Assembly: GCA_964389675.1 (NCBI GenBank)
Contig: CAYMEV010000024.1
Coordinates: 1-53,416, forward strand
Origin: CAYMEV01 sp964389675 [NCBI: uncultured Candidatus Sumerlaeota bacterium]
Lineage (GTDB): Bacteria; CAYMEV01
Direction of reading: 5' to 3'
Length of the DNA: 53,416 nt
Shown here: positions 8,709-18,750 of the stretch, one piece after another
How positions within the stretch are numbered: the first letter of the stretch is position 1
Layout: every line of letters begins with the position of its first letter
The notes under the pieces: model-generated
Seen by the model: only the letters and a program-made list of their open reading frames with translations
What the model was told of the DNA's origin: nothing
Databases searched by the model: none
Translations under genes and position numbers: made by a program

Positions 8709-10229
8709 ATGAAGGTTCTTTTAATATACCCCAAAATCCCCGATACATTCTGGAGTTTCAAGTATGCACTGAAGTTTGTATCAAAGAAGGCTACGCACCC
8801 TCCGCTGGGAATGCTTACAGTTGCTTCGATGATGCCTGAAGAATGGGATATCAGGCTTATTGATATGAATGTGGAACGACTGAAAAACAGGATGTTTAAG
8901 AATGTTGACCTTGTTTTTATCAGTGCAATGTCCATTCAGAGTGAATCTGTCCGAAACCTTATGGCTATCTGCAAAAGACTGGGCATAAAAACAGCTGCAG
9001 GAGGCCCCTTGTTCAGTACAGATCATGAGAAATACGATGATATAGACTATCTTGTGCTGGATGAGGCTGAAATGGCATTCCCCCATTTCTTAAAAGATCT
9101 AAAAGAGGGGAACCCAAAGCATATATACAGGGCAGAAGGGCATTGTGACATGGATCTTTCTCCTGTACCGATGTGGAGCCTTATAAGCATGAAGGATTAC
9201 AAGTCAATGAGCATACAATATACAAGGGGCTGCCCTTTTAACTGTGATTTCTGCAATGTAACATCCCTGTTCGGCCATAAAGTCAGGTTTAAGAGTACAG
9301 CAAAGGTTCTAAGGGAACTTGAAAACATTTATAAGAATGGATGGAGAAGCGGGGTTTTCTTTGTTGACGATAATTTTATTGGTAACAGGGCAGAGCTTAA
9401 GAACGATCTTCTTCCATCTTTAATAAAATGGATGGAAGAAAAAAAATATCCATTCACTTTCATGACACAGGCTTCAGTAAACCTTGCTGATGATGATGAA
9501 CTTATGGAAATGATGGTCATGGCAGGTTTCAACAGCGTCTTTGTTGGTATAGAATCACCAAATGAAGAGAGCCTTGCAGAATGCAAAAAGTATCAGAATA
9601 AAACCAGAGACATGATATCCAGTGTCAAAAGAATGCAGCAATATGGCCTCCAGGTTATGGGCGGTTTTATTGTAGGTTTTGATAATGATCCCCTTTCAAT
9701 TTTTCAGAAGCAGATTGATTTTATCCAGAAAAGCGGGATCGTAACCGCCATGGTCGGGCTTCTGAATGCTCCCAGGGGTACTGCCCTGTACAGGAGGCTT
9801 GAGAAAACAGGCAGGATAATAAAGGACTTTACAGGGGATAATACAAATTTTTCAATCAATTTTATTCCCAGGATAAAATATGACACATTATTAAAAGGCT
9901 ACAGGGGGATAATCAATCAGATATACAGCCCCAAAGAATATTATGAAAGGGTTAGAAGCTTTCTTAATGAATATGATCCGGTGCTGAAGACCAGGTTCAG
10001 ATTATCCCGCATACCTGAATACCTGGTATCCTTGAGGGCACTTTTTAAATCTGTGCTGTTTTTGGGCATAATAGACAAGGCAAGATCGTATTACTGGAAA
10101 TTTCTTTTCTGGGCATTGTTCAAGAAAATCAAACATTTTCCTCTTGCAATTACGTATACAATATATGGATTTCATTTCAGAAAGGTATTTAATATAAAGA
10201 AAAATACCTGGAAAAGGAGAAGGGTCTGA
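8709..10229 (+). CDS. B12-binding-domain radical SAM enzyme (DUF4070 / HpnR-HpnJ-like)
   Basis: 506 residues. Residues 1-150 form a cobalamin-binding Rossmann-like domain (LLIYPKIP start, PPLGMLTVASMMP). The radical-SAM [4Fe-4S] motif is CPFNCDFC with Cys175, Cys179 and Cys182, followed by a TIM-barrel core (FFVDDNFIGN, VFVGIESPN) and a C-terminal DUF4070-type region. Relatives include hopanoid and lipid C-methylases and other class B-type enzymes; the substrate here cannot be told. AAGGAGG (8696-8702) sits six bases before the ATG. The next gene starts 2 nt after the stop, so the two are co-transcribed, and a SAM methyltransferase follows. Function in lipid or small-molecule modification is inferred. 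Confidence 0.88.
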   Translation: MKVLLIYPKIPDTFWSFKYALKFVSKKATHPPLGMLTVASMMPEEWDIRLIDMNVERLKNRMFKNVDLVFISAMSIQSESVRNLMAICKRLGIKTAAGGPLFSTDHEKYDDIDYLVLDEAEMAFPHFLKDLKEGNPKHIYRAEGHCDMDLSPVPMWSLISMKDYKSMSIQYTRGCPFNCDFCNVTSLFGHKVRFKSTAKVLRELENIYKNGWRSGVFFVDDNFIGNRAELKNDLLPSLIKWMEEKKYPFTFMTQASVNLADDDELMEMMVMAGFNSVFVGIESPNEESLAECKKYQNKTRDMISSVKRMQQYGLQVMGGFIVGFDNDPLSIFQKQIDFIQKSGIVTAMVGLLNAPRGTALYRRLEKTGRIIKDFTGDNTNFSINFIPRIKYDTLLKGYRGIINQIYSPKEYYERVRSFLNEYDPVLKTRFRLSRIPEYLVSLRALFKSVLFLGIIDKARSYYWKFLFWALFKKIKHFPLAITYTIYGFHFRKVFNIKKNTWKRRRV

Positions 10230-10231
10230 AT

Positions 10232-10720
10232 ATGTCACTTACAGATGAAATTCAGAAGCTTTATAAGATGAAACAGGAAAATATCCTGTCTGATGATGAA
10301 TATTCAGCTGCAAAAGAGAAACTGCTCAGGGATAAAGAAATAAAAAAGCAGCCTGCCAGCAGAATAAAAAACAGTGATGAGAATATATGGGCAATGCTTA
10401 TTCATCTATCTCAGTTCTTCAGCTATGTTATTCCCTTCGCCGGCCTTATAGCGCCGATATTCCTCTGGCAGATCAGAAAAAAGGAGTCTGTATATATTGA
10501 CAGACAGGGCAGGATCGTTGCAAACTGGATCTTTACATATTTTATCTATCTTATAATCTTCATCCTGCTGTCATTTCTTATTATAGGGATACCTCTGCTT
10601 ATTATCCTTGCTGTTCTTGGCGTGATATTTCCTATAATAGGGGCTATCAAGGCAAATGACGGTATATTGTGGGTATATCCATTTTCTATACGGTTTTTCG
10701 ACATAGATTCAGGGGAATGA
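10232..10720 (+). CDS. SHOCT + DUF4870-like membrane protein
   Basis: 162 residues. Residues 1-35 match a SHOCT-type short helical domain (KLYKMKQENILSDDEYSAAK). The rest resembles the DUF4870/Tic20-like integral membrane family, with hydrophobic segments at about 52-75 and 97-140 and the polar link DRQGRIVANW. No enzymatic function is known for this family. The start lies 2 nt after the radical SAM stop and its GGAGA-rich ribosome binding site is inside that gene, so it is translationally coupled. Confidence 0.75.
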   Translation: MSLTDEIQKLYKMKQENILSDDEYSAAKEKLLRDKEIKKQPASRIKNSDENIWAMLIHLSQFFSYVIPFAGLIAPIFLWQIRKKESVYIDRQGRIVANWIFTYFIYLIIFILLSFLIIGIPLLIILAVLGVIFPIIGAIKANDGILWVYPFSIRFFDIDSGE

Positions 10721-10775
10721 CAGTTACATCAGGATAATCCCCTATAGGATGAAAACCATTAAAAATTGGTAAAAT

Positions 10776-11615
10776 ATGACAGAATACCTGAAAAATCATA
10801 TTGAATACAACTCTCCTGATATTGTGTCCATATCTGATGAAATCCCGCTCTGGTCGGCTCCCTTCGGGCTTATGCTCCTTGATTCGATAAAAGTTCGCAG
10901 AAATATGAAGATTCTTGATCTGGGATGCGGCCAGGGGTTTCCAGTTTTTGAAATCTGCCAGAGATTGGGATCTACTTCACTTGTATATGGTATTGATGAA
11001 TGCAGCCAGGCAATAAAAAGGTGTGAATTTAAGAAAAAGGCCATGAATATCAGCAATGCTGTACTTATAAATGAGCCTTTCAGGGACGGCATATTTGAAG
11101 CTGATTTTTTTGATCTGATAGTATCCAATAACGGGATTAACAATATGCAAGACCAGGACAGGGTCTACCATGAGTGCCATAAAATTTGCAAAAAAGGCGG
11201 AGAACTCGTCTTTACTTTTAATCTTCCCGGTACCATGATGGAATTTTATGAATGCTTTGCAGAGGTTTTAAAGGATCAGGGCCTTGAAAACAGGGTCCCG
11301 GATATAATAGCCCATATCAGGTCCAGGAGAAAGAGCATAGCAGAGACAGAAACTGCAGTAGCAAATGCAGGGTTTGACATCAGCTTTATAAAAGAGGACA
11401 TGTTCACCTTGAACTATCTGGACGGTACGGCCATGCTTAATCATTTTTTCATAAAGCTGGCATTCCTGGAGCCATGGAGGGCAATCCTGAATAGTGATGC
11501 CTCTCTCGAATATTCTGTATTTAAGAGGCTGGAACAGGCATTGAACAGAAAGGCCAATGAAGATAAGTTATTGAGAATGAGCGTACCTTTTGCCTGCTTT
11601 GTTTGCCGGAAATAA
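10776..11615 (+). CDS. Class I SAM-dependent methyltransferase
   Basis: 279 residues. Motif I LDLGCGQGFP (near residue 47) is the SAM-binding glycine loop. Acidic motif II follows (YGIDECS), and FDLIVSNNGINN is the motif IV region, typical of the Methyltransf_11/25 fold. The C-terminal part (about 165-279) is less conserved and probably binds substrate. No substrate can be named. It lies 55 nt after the DUF4870 gene, on the same strand as a cobalamin/radical-SAM gene, which suggests a shared modification pathway (inference). The ribosome binding site is weak. Confidence 0.85.
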   Translation: MTEYLKNHIEYNSPDIVSISDEIPLWSAPFGLMLLDSIKVRRNMKILDLGCGQGFPVFEICQRLGSTSLVYGIDECSQAIKRCEFKKKAMNISNAVLINEPFRDGIFEADFFDLIVSNNGINNMQDQDRVYHECHKICKKGGELVFTFNLPGTMMEFYECFAEVLKDQGLENRVPDIIAHIRSRRKSIAETETAVANAGFDISFIKEDMFTLNYLDGTAMLNHFFIKLAFLEPWRAILNSDASLEYSVFKRLEQALNRKANEDKLLRMSVPFACFVCRK

Positions 11616-11668
11616 AAAAAAATACTTTAACAGCAGTCTTATAAATCTTTAAAAACGGAGGGAGATTC

Positions 11669-14071
11669 TTGAAAAGAGTACTTTTTGGCATTTTTATCTT
11701 ATTTCTTTTTTCAGCAGTCATAACCAGCGGATTTACCGCCTATGATTATTACGATGACCTTTTATACGGCTCACCAGGGACGTACGGTCATGGACTGCTT
11801 GGCTATATTAACCCCGCAAACCTTGCAATGCTTGATAACCCGGAGATGATCCTCTCCTATGCTGACGAAAATGATAAATACGGTATCTTTTCAGCCTTGC
11901 CGGGGATCGGGTTTGGAGTTATTTATGACAGGTATGATGAATTTTCTGTAAAAGATTACAGGATATCAACCGGATTTGGAAACAGGAAATTTGCAGTAGG
12001 AATCGGATACGGATGGTCTTCAGGAGATACAGATTATTTCAGCAGGGATGATGTATTTACACTGGGGATGCTTTACCGGCCTTCCAGTATGTTCTCGGTC
12101 GGATTATCATCTTCAATCTCAGATGACGGTGACAGGGAGGCAGTGCTTGATATAGGGCTGAGGCCGTTCAGGAATGATAGGGTATCATTATTCGGGGATT
12201 TTGCAATAAACAGGATAGACGATGAAAATGAAGACAGATGGAGCGCAGGAATTGCATTCGATGTAATAGACGGACTGAAGATCACAGGAAGATACATCAG
12301 TGATAAAAGGTTTACAGTAGGTATGTCTCTCAGTTTTGGGAAAGCAGGCCTTGGCGTGCTGGGCAGCTTCGATGATGAATCTGAGCATAGTTATAACACA
12401 TACAGCCTGAGACTGGGAGGTAATGGCAAATGCCTGCTTAAGGGCTTTAAGCAAAAAGACAGATATATATCAATGGAGCTGCTCGGAGAAGTAAGCTACA
12501 GGAAATTTGCCATGCTTGATAAAAGGCATACCCTTCTTGAAATACTGCAGGGTATTGAGAATGCCATCAATGATGATACAGTTGGCGGCATTGCAGTAAA
12601 CACATCAGGTATGGTAATAAATGACCAGATGATATGGGAGATAAGAGAAAAGCTTGGAGAGTTTAAGGATGCTGGGAAAAAAGTAGTCATGTATCTCGAC
12701 AGAGTCTCAATATCAGGGTACCATCTGGCTTCTGTCGCAGATATTATAGTAATGGACCCGATGGGGTCGATCACACTTGAGGGATACTCTGCAGGCAGGA
12801 CATTCTATAGAGGCCTTCTGGGCAAGCTTGGGCTTGGTTTTGATGAATGGAGGTTCTTCAGCTATAAAAGCGCTGCTGAAAGCTTTTCAAGGGATTCAAT
12901 GTCAGAATGTGACAGAGAGCAGAGGCAAAGAATGATTGATATTTTTTACGAGGTTGTACGTGATGAGATAGTTGAAAGCAGAAATATCTCCACCGGGGAA
13001 TTTGATAATCTGGTAAATAATATCCGGATGTTCGACTCAGATGATGCTTTGGAATACGGCCTTGTTGATGTTGTCGGAAGATTCGACAAGATAGAGGATA
13101 TAATTACAGGCCAGTTTAAGATGGAGCCTGACATGGTATCCTATGATGCATTTATCAGGGACAGCAAGCCTGACAGTACATGGGGGCAAAAACCGGTCCT
13201 GGCTGTTGTATATGCGCTTGGAGGCACTGATATGGATACCGGGATAAAGGCAAGAGAACTGAGTAAGACTATCAGGAAGCTTAAGGACAATGCAAATGTA
13301 AAGGCGGTAATAATGAGGGTTGATTCGCCCGGGGGCGACGGCCTGGCATCTGACCTTGTCGCTGAGGCTATAAAGGAATGCAAAGGAATAAAGCCTTTTA
13401 TAATTAGCCAGGGTCATGTTGCAGCGTCAGGGGGCTACTGGATATCTATGAACGGTGATATTATTGTTGCCTCACCTACGACAATCACAGGATCTATAGG
13501 GGTTATCGGCGGATGGCTTTATGATGATGGATTCAAGGAAAAAACAGGGCTCTCCTATGATTATGTAAAAAGGGGAGCATCATCCGACCTGGGCCAGGGT
13601 ATCCTGATACCTTTGATCAATGCCCGGATTCCAGACAGAAACCTTAATGATGATGAGAAAAGGATTATGGAAAAAAAGATACGGTCATTCTACAGGGAAT
13701 TTGTGGAGCTTGTTGCCGAAGCCAGGGGAAGGCCGTTTGAAGAAATAGAAAGGATTGCCCAGGGAAGGATCTGGATAGGAGAAGATGCTCTCAAAAACGG
13801 CCTTGTAGATGAGATAGGGGGAATTGAAAAGGCTATAGATATTGCACTTGATAAAATTGGGATAAAAAGGGAAGATGTCAGTATAATTGAATATCCTGAG
13901 ATGGGGCTTATCAACCTGAGCGATATTATAAAAATAAAGCTGTTCGGTGTGGAAAGAGAATTGAGGGAAGATCCGGTAATCGAGGATATTCTTCTCAGGA
14001 TCAGGTTTAACGGCCTGCCCCTTCCTATCCTCTCAATTGATTATTATGGCAGCAGTTTTCCAGACTATTAG
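11669..14071 (+). CDS. Outer-membrane barrel-like domain fused to SppA (67K-type) S49 peptidase
   Basis: 800 residues from TTG 11669, chosen because CGGAGGGA lies just upstream and a signal peptide follows (FGIFILFLFSAV). Residues of about 25-255 look like an outer-membrane beta-barrel of the PorV/UPF0164 kind (NPANLAMLDNP, repeated amphipathic strands). Residues of about 265-790 are a double-domain SppA/S49 peptidase. The catalytic Lys is Lys400 in FFSYKSAAESF, matching the E. coli SppA YKSAVEPF region. The Ser nucleophile is Ser587 in GHVAASGGYW, with SPGGDG upstream. Both catalytic residues are present, so activity is expected. SppA normally is an inner-membrane enzyme, so the barrel fusion is unusual and would put the protease at the outer membrane (inference). 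Confidence 0.85.
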   Translation: MKRVLFGIFILFLFSAVITSGFTAYDYYDDLLYGSPGTYGHGLLGYINPANLAMLDNPEMILSYADENDKYGIFSALPGIGFGVIYDRYDEFSVKDYRISTGFGNRKFAVGIGYGWSSGDTDYFSRDDVFTLGMLYRPSSMFSVGLSSSISDDGDREAVLDIGLRPFRNDRVSLFGDFAINRIDDENEDRWSAGIAFDVIDGLKITGRYISDKRFTVGMSLSFGKAGLGVLGSFDDESEHSYNTYSLRLGGNGKCLLKGFKQKDRYISMELLGEVSYRKFAMLDKRHTLLEILQGIENAINDDTVGGIAVNTSGMVINDQMIWEIREKLGEFKDAGKKVVMYLDRVSISGYHLASVADIIVMDPMGSITLEGYSAGRTFYRGLLGKLGLGFDEWRFFSYKSAAESFSRDSMSECDREQRQRMIDIFYEVVRDEIVESRNISTGEFDNLVNNIRMFDSDDALEYGLVDVVGRFDKIEDIITGQFKMEPDMVSYDAFIRDSKPDSTWGQKPVLAVVYALGGTDMDTGIKARELSKTIRKLKDNANVKAVIMRVDSPGGDGLASDLVAEAIKECKGIKPFIISQGHVAASGGYWISMNGDIIVASPTTITGSIGVIGGWLYDDGFKEKTGLSYDYVKRGASSDLGQGILIPLINARIPDRNLNDDEKRIMEKKIRSFYREFVELVAEARGRPFEEIERIAQGRIWIGEDALKNGLVDEIGGIEKAIDIALDKIGIKREDVSIIEYPEMGLINLSDIIKIKLFGVERELREDPVIEDILLRIRFNGLPLPILSIDYYGSSFPDY

Positions 14072-14152
14072 CAGAATTTACTTTTCTTTACATATTTGCC
14101 AAAGTGTTGTATATAAGAGCAGATTGATTGAAATTTAAATTGTGAGTATTGA

Positions 14153-16648
14153 ATGAAAAGGCAGAGGCAACCCCAATTAGATAGCAGAAAAATGATATTT
14201 GAGCTGATCGGGGTTGTCCTGCTTATTATTGGAACCTATTTGTTTTTATGCATTGCATCATATAATCCAAGGGATAATTCGCTATTCAGGCTTGATTCAT
14301 CTCATGAAATTACAAGGAATATTGTCGGTTTTTACGGCAATAGAATAAGCAGTATATTATTTGCATTTCTCGGCCTGTCCTCCTATAGTATTCCTCTTTT
14401 AGTCCTTTTTATGAGCTACAGGGCATTTTTTCTGAAAAGGATCAGATTCTGGCTTCATAAGATTATATGTATCCTCCTTATTATAATCAACCTTGCGTCA
14501 CTTCTGCATGTATCGGTGATTATATTTTCTGACAGGGAAGGGTTCATATCCTATGCAAACGAGGAAATCCTGGCTGGCGGTATTATAGGGAAACAGCTTT
14601 CGAATTTCATAATAAGGTATCTGGGTTTTTCGGGTGCAATAGCTTTGTTTTCAATACTTCTCTTTGTTTCGCTTTTTGTGGTTCTGGGCGGGTTCTCCAT
14701 TTCCTGGGCCATAAGAAATATTGCGTACGGGGCAAAAAAGGCCGCTGGATCGGTATGCTTTCTAAGCCGAAATATATGGAGGGCTGTAAGGTGGCCTTTT
14801 ATAGCAGTATATAAAATTGCAGGGAAGATCCTGAGAAGGATCAAAAGCACCAGGGAAAGATTGTCTGAAGCTGATAATATAAACCAGGAGATCGAATCAC
14901 ATAGTGGCACTAGAGATGATATTTACGACCCGTTCCATATAAACAGGGAGTATGAAAGCAGGGATAAAGCAGAGAATACCGGCAAATCATCAAAGAGGAA
15001 GAAAAAGACACAGGATTATGGTGATAATCCTGAAAACCTGAAGGTGCCGAGGCCTAATCCTGATATAAATATAATAATATCAAAGAATAAGTATGGCCTC
15101 TCTGATAAAGAATTCGATAAAGCTTCTTCGACACAGGACAGCTTTTTTCTGCCCCCATTGAATTTTATGAAGGATTATCCGTCCATAGACAGGGAACAGA
15201 ACAGGGATGTCTACCGCAGGCAGTCAAGGAATCTCGAGAACAAGCTTCTTGAGCATAAAATTGCAGGAAATGTAATAGATGTGAAACCCGGCCCGATAGT
15301 AACAAGATATGATTTCAGGATAGCCCCTTCCATAAGGATAAAGTCCATAAAGAGCCTTGAAGAAGATATATCCCTTGCTCTTGGCGTCAACAGCATCAGG
15401 ATAATCTCTGTCCCCGAGAACCGTAGCCTCGGGTTCGAGATTCCCAATGACAGTGATCTTAGGGAGGTAATTGGACTGAAAGATATTATCAGGTCGGATG
15501 ATTTTATCAGCAGATTCAAGATACCTTTCGCAATGGGGAAAAACATTGCAGGCGACCCGGTTGTTACAGACCTTAGCCAGATGCCCCATCTGTTAATAGG
15601 GGGGGCCACAGGCAGCGGAAAAAGCGTCTGCCTTAACTCTCTTCTTGTTTCTCTGCTTTACAGGTTCACTCCTGAAGAGCTTCAGCTTATACTCATTGAT
15701 CCGAAACAGATTGAATTCGGCCTTTATGAGGACCTGCCCCATTTAATAGCACCTGTTATTACTGATCCTGATAAGGCTCTGAATGTATTAAAATGGGCAG
15801 TCTCCAAAATGGAAGAATGCTATAATGATATAGCTGCACAGCGGGTAAGGAATATACAGGAATATAATTTCGAGATAAGGAATATGCAGAACAAGGGGAT
15901 AGCCCCGGAAGAGATCCCGCAGTTAATGCCTTACAGAATAATCGTTATTGATGAGTTCGGGGACCTTATGATGACTTCAAAGGGCAATCAGCTTGATGAA
16001 TGTATTTTAAGGCTTGCTCAAAAGGCAAGGGCTGTCGGGATCCATCTGATTATGGCTACCCAGAGGCCGTCAGTCGATGTCATCACAGGCCTTATAAAAG
16101 CAAACCTCAGGGCAAGGATAGCCTTCAGGGTTACCCAGGGGACAGACTCCAAAACCATTCTGGACCGCGTAGGTGCTGAAAGGCTGCTGGGAAAAGGGGA
16201 TATGTTCTACAGGCCCCCTGATAATGATATCCTTCAGAGGGTGCATGGTGCATATATATCTACAAATGAGATAAAAAAGATCGTTGAATTTATCAAAAAG
16301 CAGAGAAAGCCTGATTATGATGATGCAATACTGTCAGATGAAATTGAGGCATCTGATATTGTTGACGAAATCATGGAAAAGCAGGATGACTCCCTTTATC
16401 CGTATGCAGTTGACCTGGTTGTCAGAAATAAAATGGCATCAGTATCCATGCTGCAGAGAAGATTGAAAATAGGCCATGCCAGGGCGAGCAGGCTTATAGA
16501 TATGATGGCATATGACAAGGTAGTCGGCCCCTTTGTAGGGAGCAAAATGAGGGATGTTTTCATGGACGAGGACAGCCTGAAGACTTGGCTGTCCTTCGGG
16601 CAAAGCAGGGAGAAGCTCAGGGAGATCACACAGGGCCTTCAAAAGTGA
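14153..16648 (+). CDS. ftsK: DNA translocase FtsK/SpoIIIE
   Basis: 831 residues with the full FtsK layout: four N-terminal transmembrane segments (about 14-37, 65-88, 103-125, 159-187), a short charged linker (about 230-330), and the RecA-like motor with Walker A GGATGSGKS (483-491), Walker B IIVIDEFGD (Asp600/Glu601) and the ATQRPSVDVITG motif. It ends with the winged-helix gamma domain (about 765-825, MLQRRLKIGHARASRLID), which reads KOPS/SRS-type DNA in known homologues. Function: pumps chromosome DNA through the division septum and helps activate XerCD dimer resolution. The linker is much shorter than in E. coli FtsK. No strong ribosome binding site precedes the ATG. Confidence 0.96.
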   Translation: MKRQRQPQLDSRKMIFELIGVVLLIIGTYLFLCIASYNPRDNSLFRLDSSHEITRNIVGFYGNRISSILFAFLGLSSYSIPLLVLFMSYRAFFLKRIRFWLHKIICILLIIINLASLLHVSVIIFSDREGFISYANEEILAGGIIGKQLSNFIIRYLGFSGAIALFSILLFVSLFVVLGGFSISWAIRNIAYGAKKAAGSVCFLSRNIWRAVRWPFIAVYKIAGKILRRIKSTRERLSEADNINQEIESHSGTRDDIYDPFHINREYESRDKAENTGKSSKRKKKTQDYGDNPENLKVPRPNPDINIIISKNKYGLSDKEFDKASSTQDSFFLPPLNFMKDYPSIDREQNRDVYRRQSRNLENKLLEHKIAGNVIDVKPGPIVTRYDFRIAPSIRIKSIKSLEEDISLALGVNSIRIISVPENRSLGFEIPNDSDLREVIGLKDIIRSDDFISRFKIPFAMGKNIAGDPVVTDLSQMPHLLIGGATGSGKSVCLNSLLVSLLYRFTPEELQLILIDPKQIEFGLYEDLPHLIAPVITDPDKALNVLKWAVSKMEECYNDIAAQRVRNIQEYNFEIRNMQNKGIAPEEIPQLMPYRIIVIDEFGDLMMTSKGNQLDECILRLAQKARAVGIHLIMATQRPSVDVITGLIKANLRARIAFRVTQGTDSKTILDRVGAERLLGKGDMFYRPPDNDILQRVHGAYISTNEIKKIVEFIKKQRKPDYDDAILSDEIEASDIVDEIMEKQDDSLYPYAVDLVVRNKMASVSMLQRRLKIGHARASRLIDMMAYDKVVGPFVGSKMRDVFMDEDSLKTWLSFGQSREKLREITQGLQK

Positions 16649-16707
16649 ACATTTGGAGTTCCATATTGTTAAAGTTATATCAATCAGATCAATAATGGAG
16701 AGGATTT

Positions 16708-17400
16708 TTGAAAGATCATAAAGGACCATTTCTGAAATTATCGCTTATTATTCTATTTATATGTATAATCTCCTGCGTGGATCATCTGTATGCCCGCTCT
16801 GCTGAAGATGATTTCGTGGAGTTTTTAAAGAAGCACGAAGCAACTGTCAAAGAGATACAGGTGCTTTATTCTGAATTCCGGCAGACAGAGAACATAAGCA
16901 GTACAGGCATTGTAAGGGAAAAATCCGGACATCTCTGGGCAAGTACCGATGGCTGTTTCCGGGTTGAATATACCAGTCCTGATGAGATTTTGATGGTTTA
17001 TGATAATAAAAGGCTTCTACAGCATTATATAGAAGATAATGATATCCAGCTTACCGGTTCTGATGAAATGGATAAAAAGACCAATCCCTTTCACTTATGG
17101 TTCAATATGCATGATGTCATAAATTATTACCATATACTTGAATGCAGGCAGCAGGGAGAATCTATCATAATCCGGGTGAGGGACAAGGACAGGGAATCTA
17201 TTATAAGCAGTGTCACACTTTATATCGATCAGAATACTGGCCTGCTCGAGAAGATTGAATCAACCGATGAAGGGAATAATTCCAGGACCACTATTGAGTT
17301 TTTCAATTATAAAATAAATGAAAAAAGAAGTGGCCTGTTTGTAATACCTGAAGAGCTGATAAATCAAAAGACCGCATCCCCCTCGATTTTTTATGAGTAG
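16708..17400 (+). CDS. lolA: LolA-type outer-membrane lipoprotein carrier
   Basis: 230 residues from TTG 16708, preceded by GGAGAGG (16697-16703). Residues 1-30 are a signal peptide (LKLSLIILFICIISC). The mature part matches the LolA/LolB open-barrel family: EIQVLYSEFRQTENI, then SGHLWASTDGCFRVEY and a terminal strand-rich region. Family role: shuttles lipoproteins across the periplasm from LolCDE to the outer membrane. The Cys in the signal (IISC) could make it a lipoprotein, and LolA-like proteins also serve in other lipid pathways, so the exact cargo is uncertain. It lies 59 nt downstream of ftsK, an arrangement seen in other bacteria. Its last 8 nt overlap rarA. Confidence 0.82.
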   Translation: MKDHKGPFLKLSLIILFICIISCVDHLYARSAEDDFVEFLKKHEATVKEIQVLYSEFRQTENISSTGIVREKSGHLWASTDGCFRVEYTSPDEILMVYDNKRLLQHYIEDNDIQLTGSDEMDKKTNPFHLWFNMHDVINYYHILECRQQGESIIIRVRDKDRESIISSVTLYIDQNTGLLEKIESTDEGNNSRTTIEFFNYKINEKRSGLFVIPEELINQKTASPSIFYE

Positions 17401-18679
17401 TAGAGCAGAAACAATACATCCTCTGGCGTTTCGGACCAGGCCCAAAAAACTTGATGATATTTTTGGGCAGGAACATCTTACAGGGAAGAAAAGCATACTG
17501 TACCGGTATATAATCTCTGACAATATCCCGTCAATGATACTCTGGGGCCCTCCCGGTACAGGCAAGACATCTGTTGCAAGAGTTATTTCAGAGATGACAG
17601 GATCAATATTCAGAAGGATACTTGCAACAAGGAGCGGTGTAGCAGAGTTAAGGAAGATCATGAACCAGGCACAGGCTGAATTCAAGAAGGGAAGGAGGAC
17701 AATACTGTTTATCGATGAGATACACAGGTTCTCCAAAGTTCAGCAGGATTTTCTCCTTATGTGGGTAGAAACTGGTATTGCCGTGCTTATAGGCTCTACA
17801 ACGGAAAATCCAAGGTTTTCTATCATACCTGCACTGATGTCGAGAATAATGCTTTTTTCAACACGGGCTTTGGATAATGAAGCTCTTGATGAGGTTTTAA
17901 GATATATATTAAATCATGTTGATTCCGGTCTGCCTGCCGGGTTTTTTATCAGCAGGGATCTGTCAGACTATCTAAAAAGAGCAAGCGGCGGAGATGCCAG
18001 AAAATTCATAAACCTGATAGAGATGTCGGCATCCTTTTTTTCAGTGGAGAAAAGGCTTCCGGAAATCGATGATATAAAGGATTTTGTGCTCGAGAATGTC
18101 AGTAATTCTATTGATACAAACCTTAAAGACACGCATTATGACTGCCTGAGCGCTTTTATTAAGAGCATGAGGGGATCAGACCCGGATGCCGCATTATACT
18201 GGGCCTGCAGAGTAATAAACCTGGGCGAGGACCCGGTTATATTATTCCGAAGAATGCTCATTTTTGCATCAGAGGATATAGGCAATGCTGATCCTGATGC
18301 TGCGGTACTTTCCAATTCTATTTTTAATACATATAAGAATATCGGGATGCCTGAAGGGATAATACCCCTCGGACAGCTGATAGTCTATCTTTCCCTTGCC
18401 CCGAAAAGCAATTCTTCATGTACAGCTGTAAATGAAGCCTTGAGCTTTGTTAAAAACAGCAAATTATATCCAGTGCCTGAACATCTGAAAAATTATCCTG
18501 CTGAAAAATCAGCAGAATATAAATACCCTCATGATTTTTCAGGTTTTGTAAGCCAGTCCTATCTTGATGAGAGCATAAAGGGTATAAGATTCTTCACCCC
18601 GAAAAAAATCGGCTTTGAAGAGCAATATATCAGGATACTCAACAGGTACTGGAAGGATATTAAGGGGGAAATAAAATGA
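17393..18679 (+). CDS. rarA: Replication-associated recombination protein A (RarA/MgsA AAA+ ATPase)
   Basis: 428 residues. The N-terminus has the family signature PLAFRTRPKKLDDIFGQEHL, then Walker A GPPGTGKTS (52-60), Walker B ILFIDEIHRF (Asp109/Glu110), the sensor STTENPRF, and the C-terminal tetramerisation region (DPDAALYWACR, RRMLIFASEDIGNADP). Clamp-loader-like ATPase acting at stalled forks and ssDNA gaps. Length is close to that usual for the family. The ATG overlaps the end of lolA (ATGAGTAG), showing translational coupling. Confidence 0.95.
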   Translation: MSSRAETIHPLAFRTRPKKLDDIFGQEHLTGKKSILYRYIISDNIPSMILWGPPGTGKTSVARVISEMTGSIFRRILATRSGVAELRKIMNQAQAEFKKGRRTILFIDEIHRFSKVQQDFLLMWVETGIAVLIGSTTENPRFSIIPALMSRIMLFSTRALDNEALDEVLRYILNHVDSGLPAGFFISRDLSDYLKRASGGDARKFINLIEMSASFFSVEKRLPEIDDIKDFVLENVSNSIDTNLKDTHYDCLSAFIKSMRGSDPDAALYWACRVINLGEDPVILFRRMLIFASEDIGNADPDAAVLSNSIFNTYKNIGMPEGIIPLGQLIVYLSLAPKSNSSCTAVNEALSFVKNSKLYPVPEHLKNYPAEKSAEYKYPHDFSGFVSQSYLDESIKGIRFFTPKKIGFEEQYIRILNRYWKDIKGEIK

Positions 18680-18750
18680 AAAATCTTTACTTAAAGCGAA
18701 ACCATATTATGTTTACATTACTCAAAGGTATGATCTTTTAAGAGAAATAT

